7,496 nucleotides of DNA. It comes from Acidimicrobiales bacterium (GTDB lineage: Bacteria; Actinomycetota; Acidimicrobiia; Acidimicrobiales; SZUA-35). Below, piece by piece: positions 6,340 to 7,496 of the stretch; position 1 is the first letter of the stretch; each line of letters opens with the position of its first letter. A program made the translations under genes and the position numbers. The notes below the pieces were generated by a model. The model was not told the DNA's origin. It was given only the letters and a program-made list of their open reading frames with translations, and did not search any database. Location: the NCBI GenBank assembly GCA_013003325.1, contig JABDJU010000319.1, positions 1 to 7,496 on the forward strand. Direction: 5' to 3'.

Positions 6340-6479
6340 TCGGGAACTCCCCAGTTGTGGGCCGGCTCTCCCGCCAACCCGTGTGACCAAGGACACTAGC
6401 CGAAGATTTTCCGCCCGCGCAAAAGTCCAAACCTCTGACATATTTGTTTGTCTCAGGTCCGTAACAAAGACTGAATTGG
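6340..6479 (-). promoter_or_regulatory. Intergenic region upstream of the binding-protein gene: Shine-Dalgarno and candidate promoter/operator
   Basis: The 140 bases between the iolE-like stop and the lipoprotein ATG hold a clear GGGGAG ribosome site (6347-6352). They also hold a more AT-rich block at about 6437-6470 with two short inverted repeats: GACA/TGTC (6437-6440 and 6449-6452) and TTTGT/ACAAA (6447-6451 and 6464-6468). A minus-strand TAGTGT (6393-6398) fits a TAnnnT -10 box without a convincing -35. The size and composition suggest a second promoter, so the transporter could be expressed separately from the first gene. No terminator hairpin with a T-tract is visible after the first gene. 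Confidence 0.35.
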
Positions 6480-7391
6480 TTAGCCCGCCGCGTTGAACAA
6501 GTCGAGCGATGCGAGGTACTCGACGCTGACCCGAACATCGTTGATCGGGCCCTCGCCGGCGCCCGGCGCATCGCCGGTGATGGCACAGTCTTGCTCGACC
6601 ACATACCAGCCGTTGAAGCCTGATTCTTCCAGCGTTGTCACGATCGCGCCGATCGGCAGATCGCCGTCGCCCAGGGCCGGGAAGAGGCCGGCCTGAACCG
6701 CCGCCATGAGCGACTGGGGCGAGTCGCCACGCTGTGAGGAGGTGAAGGTCCGAGCCAGTTGGGAGTCCATGTCCTTGAGGTGCACCAGACCGACCCGCTC
6801 CGGATGTCGCTGGGCGAACTCGAGCGGATCGGCGCCGCCCAGCGCAAGGTGGGCGGTGTCGAGCACGAATTTCACCGGGCTCGATTCGAGCAGTCGGTTC
6901 ACGTCATCGACGGTCTCGATCGCAATCCCCACGTGTTCGTGAATCACCTGGGTCAGGCCGGTGTCGGCACAGATCTCTTGGACCATCGCCAGCCCGCCGA
7001 TGAGCCTCGACCACTCGGCATCGGTGAGATCGCGGCGGGGTGCCCAGTCCCACGACATCACCGGAGCGGTGTTGAAGTAGATCGCACCTCCGGCCCGCAA
7101 CAGCTCGGCAGCCTCCAGGGCCGCCTTCTCTGTGGCTTCAGCCTCTGCGCCGTCGTGGAGTACCAGCGGGACGAACCCGGCGAGCAGACCGAGCTCGTGG
7201 GTGGACAGAACCCGGTTGAGTTCAGATGGCTCGGTCGGAAGCCAACCCAGCGATCCCAGCTCGGTCTGGTTGAAGCCCAGCTCGGCCATTTCACCGAGGA
7301 CCCGGTCGACGCTGAGCTGATGGCCCCAACCCGGCACCTCGCACACACCCCACGAGATAGGTGCGGTTGCGACGCGATCGAACAACGACAT
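6480..7391 (-). CDS. iolE: TIM-barrel sugar isomerase/dehydratase, probable inosose dehydratase (IolE-like)
   Basis: The 303-residue cytosolic protein belongs to the xylose-isomerase-like (AP endonuclease 2) TIM-barrel superfamily. It opens with APISWGVCEVPGWG (10-23), comparable to the 'APIGW' opening of IolE, followed by TELG at 43-46. The expected divalent metal ligands are visible: Glu152 in IHEHVG, Asp178 in VLDTAH, His204 in VHLKD and Glu266 in VVEQD. In an inositol cluster the likely reaction is dehydration of 2-keto-myo-inositol to the trihydroxycyclohexane-dione that IolD opens. IolH or the inosose isomerase IolI have the same fold, so the exact member is less certain than the superfamily. 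The start ATG at 7391 has no Shine-Dalgarno but a TACACT six bases upstream, suggesting a leaderless transcript. It is the first gene of the visible cluster. Confidence 0.68.
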   Translation of the reverse strand: MSLFDRVATAPISWGVCEVPGWGHQLSVDRVLGEMAELGFNQTELGSLGWLPTEPSELNRVLSTHELGLLAGFVPLVLHDGAEAEATEKAALEAAELLRAGGAIYFNTAPVMSWDWAPRRDLTDAEWSRLIGGLAMVQEICADTGLTQVIHEHVGIAIETVDDVNRLLESSPVKFVLDTAHLALGGADPLEFAQRHPERVGLVHLKDMDSQLARTFTSSQRGDSPQSLMAAVQAGLFPALGDGDLPIGAIVTTLEESGFNGWYVVEQDCAITGDAPGAGEGPINDVRVSVEYLASLDLFNAAG

Positions 7392-7397
7392 GGCAGC

Positions 7398-7403
7398 AGT
7401 GTA
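7398..7403 (-). promoter_or_regulatory. Candidate -10 box for a leaderless iolE-like transcript
   Basis: The minus strand reads TACACT, matching TAnnnT, with exactly six bases between it and the ATG at 7391-7389. That spacing would place transcription initiation at the start codon. There is no purine-rich ribosome site in the 30 bases upstream. No good -35 is visible. Confidence 0.35.
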
Positions 7404-7453
7404 CGACGACTCAAGAAACGGATCGTGGGCCGAATCATCTTTTTGTTCACGAC

Positions 7454-7476
7454 GCTCACATTTGGAATGGGTGAGC
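7454..7476. promoter_or_regulatory. 23-base palindrome upstream of the iolE-like gene, candidate operator
   Basis: GCTCAC (7454-7459) and GTGAGC (7471-7476) are perfect inverted arms separated by 11 bases. A smaller CATT/AATG inverted pair (7459-7462 and 7466-7469) lies inside, offset by one base. The site lies about 60 bases from the first start codon, in non-coding sequence, as expected for a dimeric regulator. The regulator itself is not in the window. The rest of 7392-7496 shows no gene. Confidence 0.4.
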
Positions 7477-7496
7477 CACTCAGCCCTCCGCTGGGC

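Noticed and set aside
6340..6441. N-terminal extension of the binding protein starting at 6441
   Set aside because: It would put 34 residues before a textbook lipoprotein signal peptide. The ATG at 6339 has its own ribosome site, and the extra stretch covers the likely promoter region.
1..7496. CRISPR array, tRNA/rRNA gene, insertion sequence or phage attachment site
   Set aside because: No spaced direct repeats, no cloverleaf or rRNA-like sequence, and no transposase or integrase motif were seen. The window is almost fully occupied by metabolic and transport genes.

Overview
The window looks like a piece of a high-GC actinobacterial chromosome. The best guess is an Acidimicrobiia/Ilumatobacter-like, probably aquatic, lineage. 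This rests on GC-rich codon use throughout, acidic proteins, GTG starts with short overlaps, and a lipoprotein whose mature start is a long Ser/Asp linker after an 'AAACGS' cleavage site. The lineage is an inference from style, not from a search.

All seven genes lie on the minus strand, so transcription runs from the right edge to the left. In transcription order they are: an IolE-like TIM-barrel dehydratase/isomerase (7391-6480); a lipoprotein sugar-binding protein (6339-5260); a very large RbsC/XylH-type permease (5139-3004); a single-domain sugar ABC ATPase (2965-2180); the PfkB-family kinase IolC (2187-1216); 5-deoxyglucuronate isomerase IolB (1191-361); and the start of a LacD-like class I aldolase that runs off the left edge (368-1). 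The non-coding gaps are about 105 bases at the right edge, 140 bases before the binding protein, 120 bases before the permease, and 24-38 bases elsewhere. Two junctions are overlaps.

Together these genes describe uptake and catabolism of myo-inositol or a close cyclitol. The ABC system would import the substrate. IolE would dehydrate the keto-inositol. IolB isomerises 5-deoxyglucuronate to 5-dehydro-2-deoxygluconate, IolC phosphorylates it, and the aldolase would split the phosphate into DHAP and malonate semialdehyde. Inositol dehydrogenase (IolG), the ring-opening hydrolase (IolD) and malonate semialdehyde dehydrogenase (IolA) are not in the window.

The most unusual element is the permease. 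It has 711 residues, about twice the family norm, because a block of roughly 320 residues with about ten extra predicted membrane segments sits between its conserved N- and C-terminal halves. Other points of interest are a strong intercistronic hairpin whose pairing fits the minus-strand RNA, twin 8-base GTG overlaps, a possible leaderless start for the first gene with a 23-base palindrome upstream, and a ten-codon mini-ORF bridging permease and ATPase.
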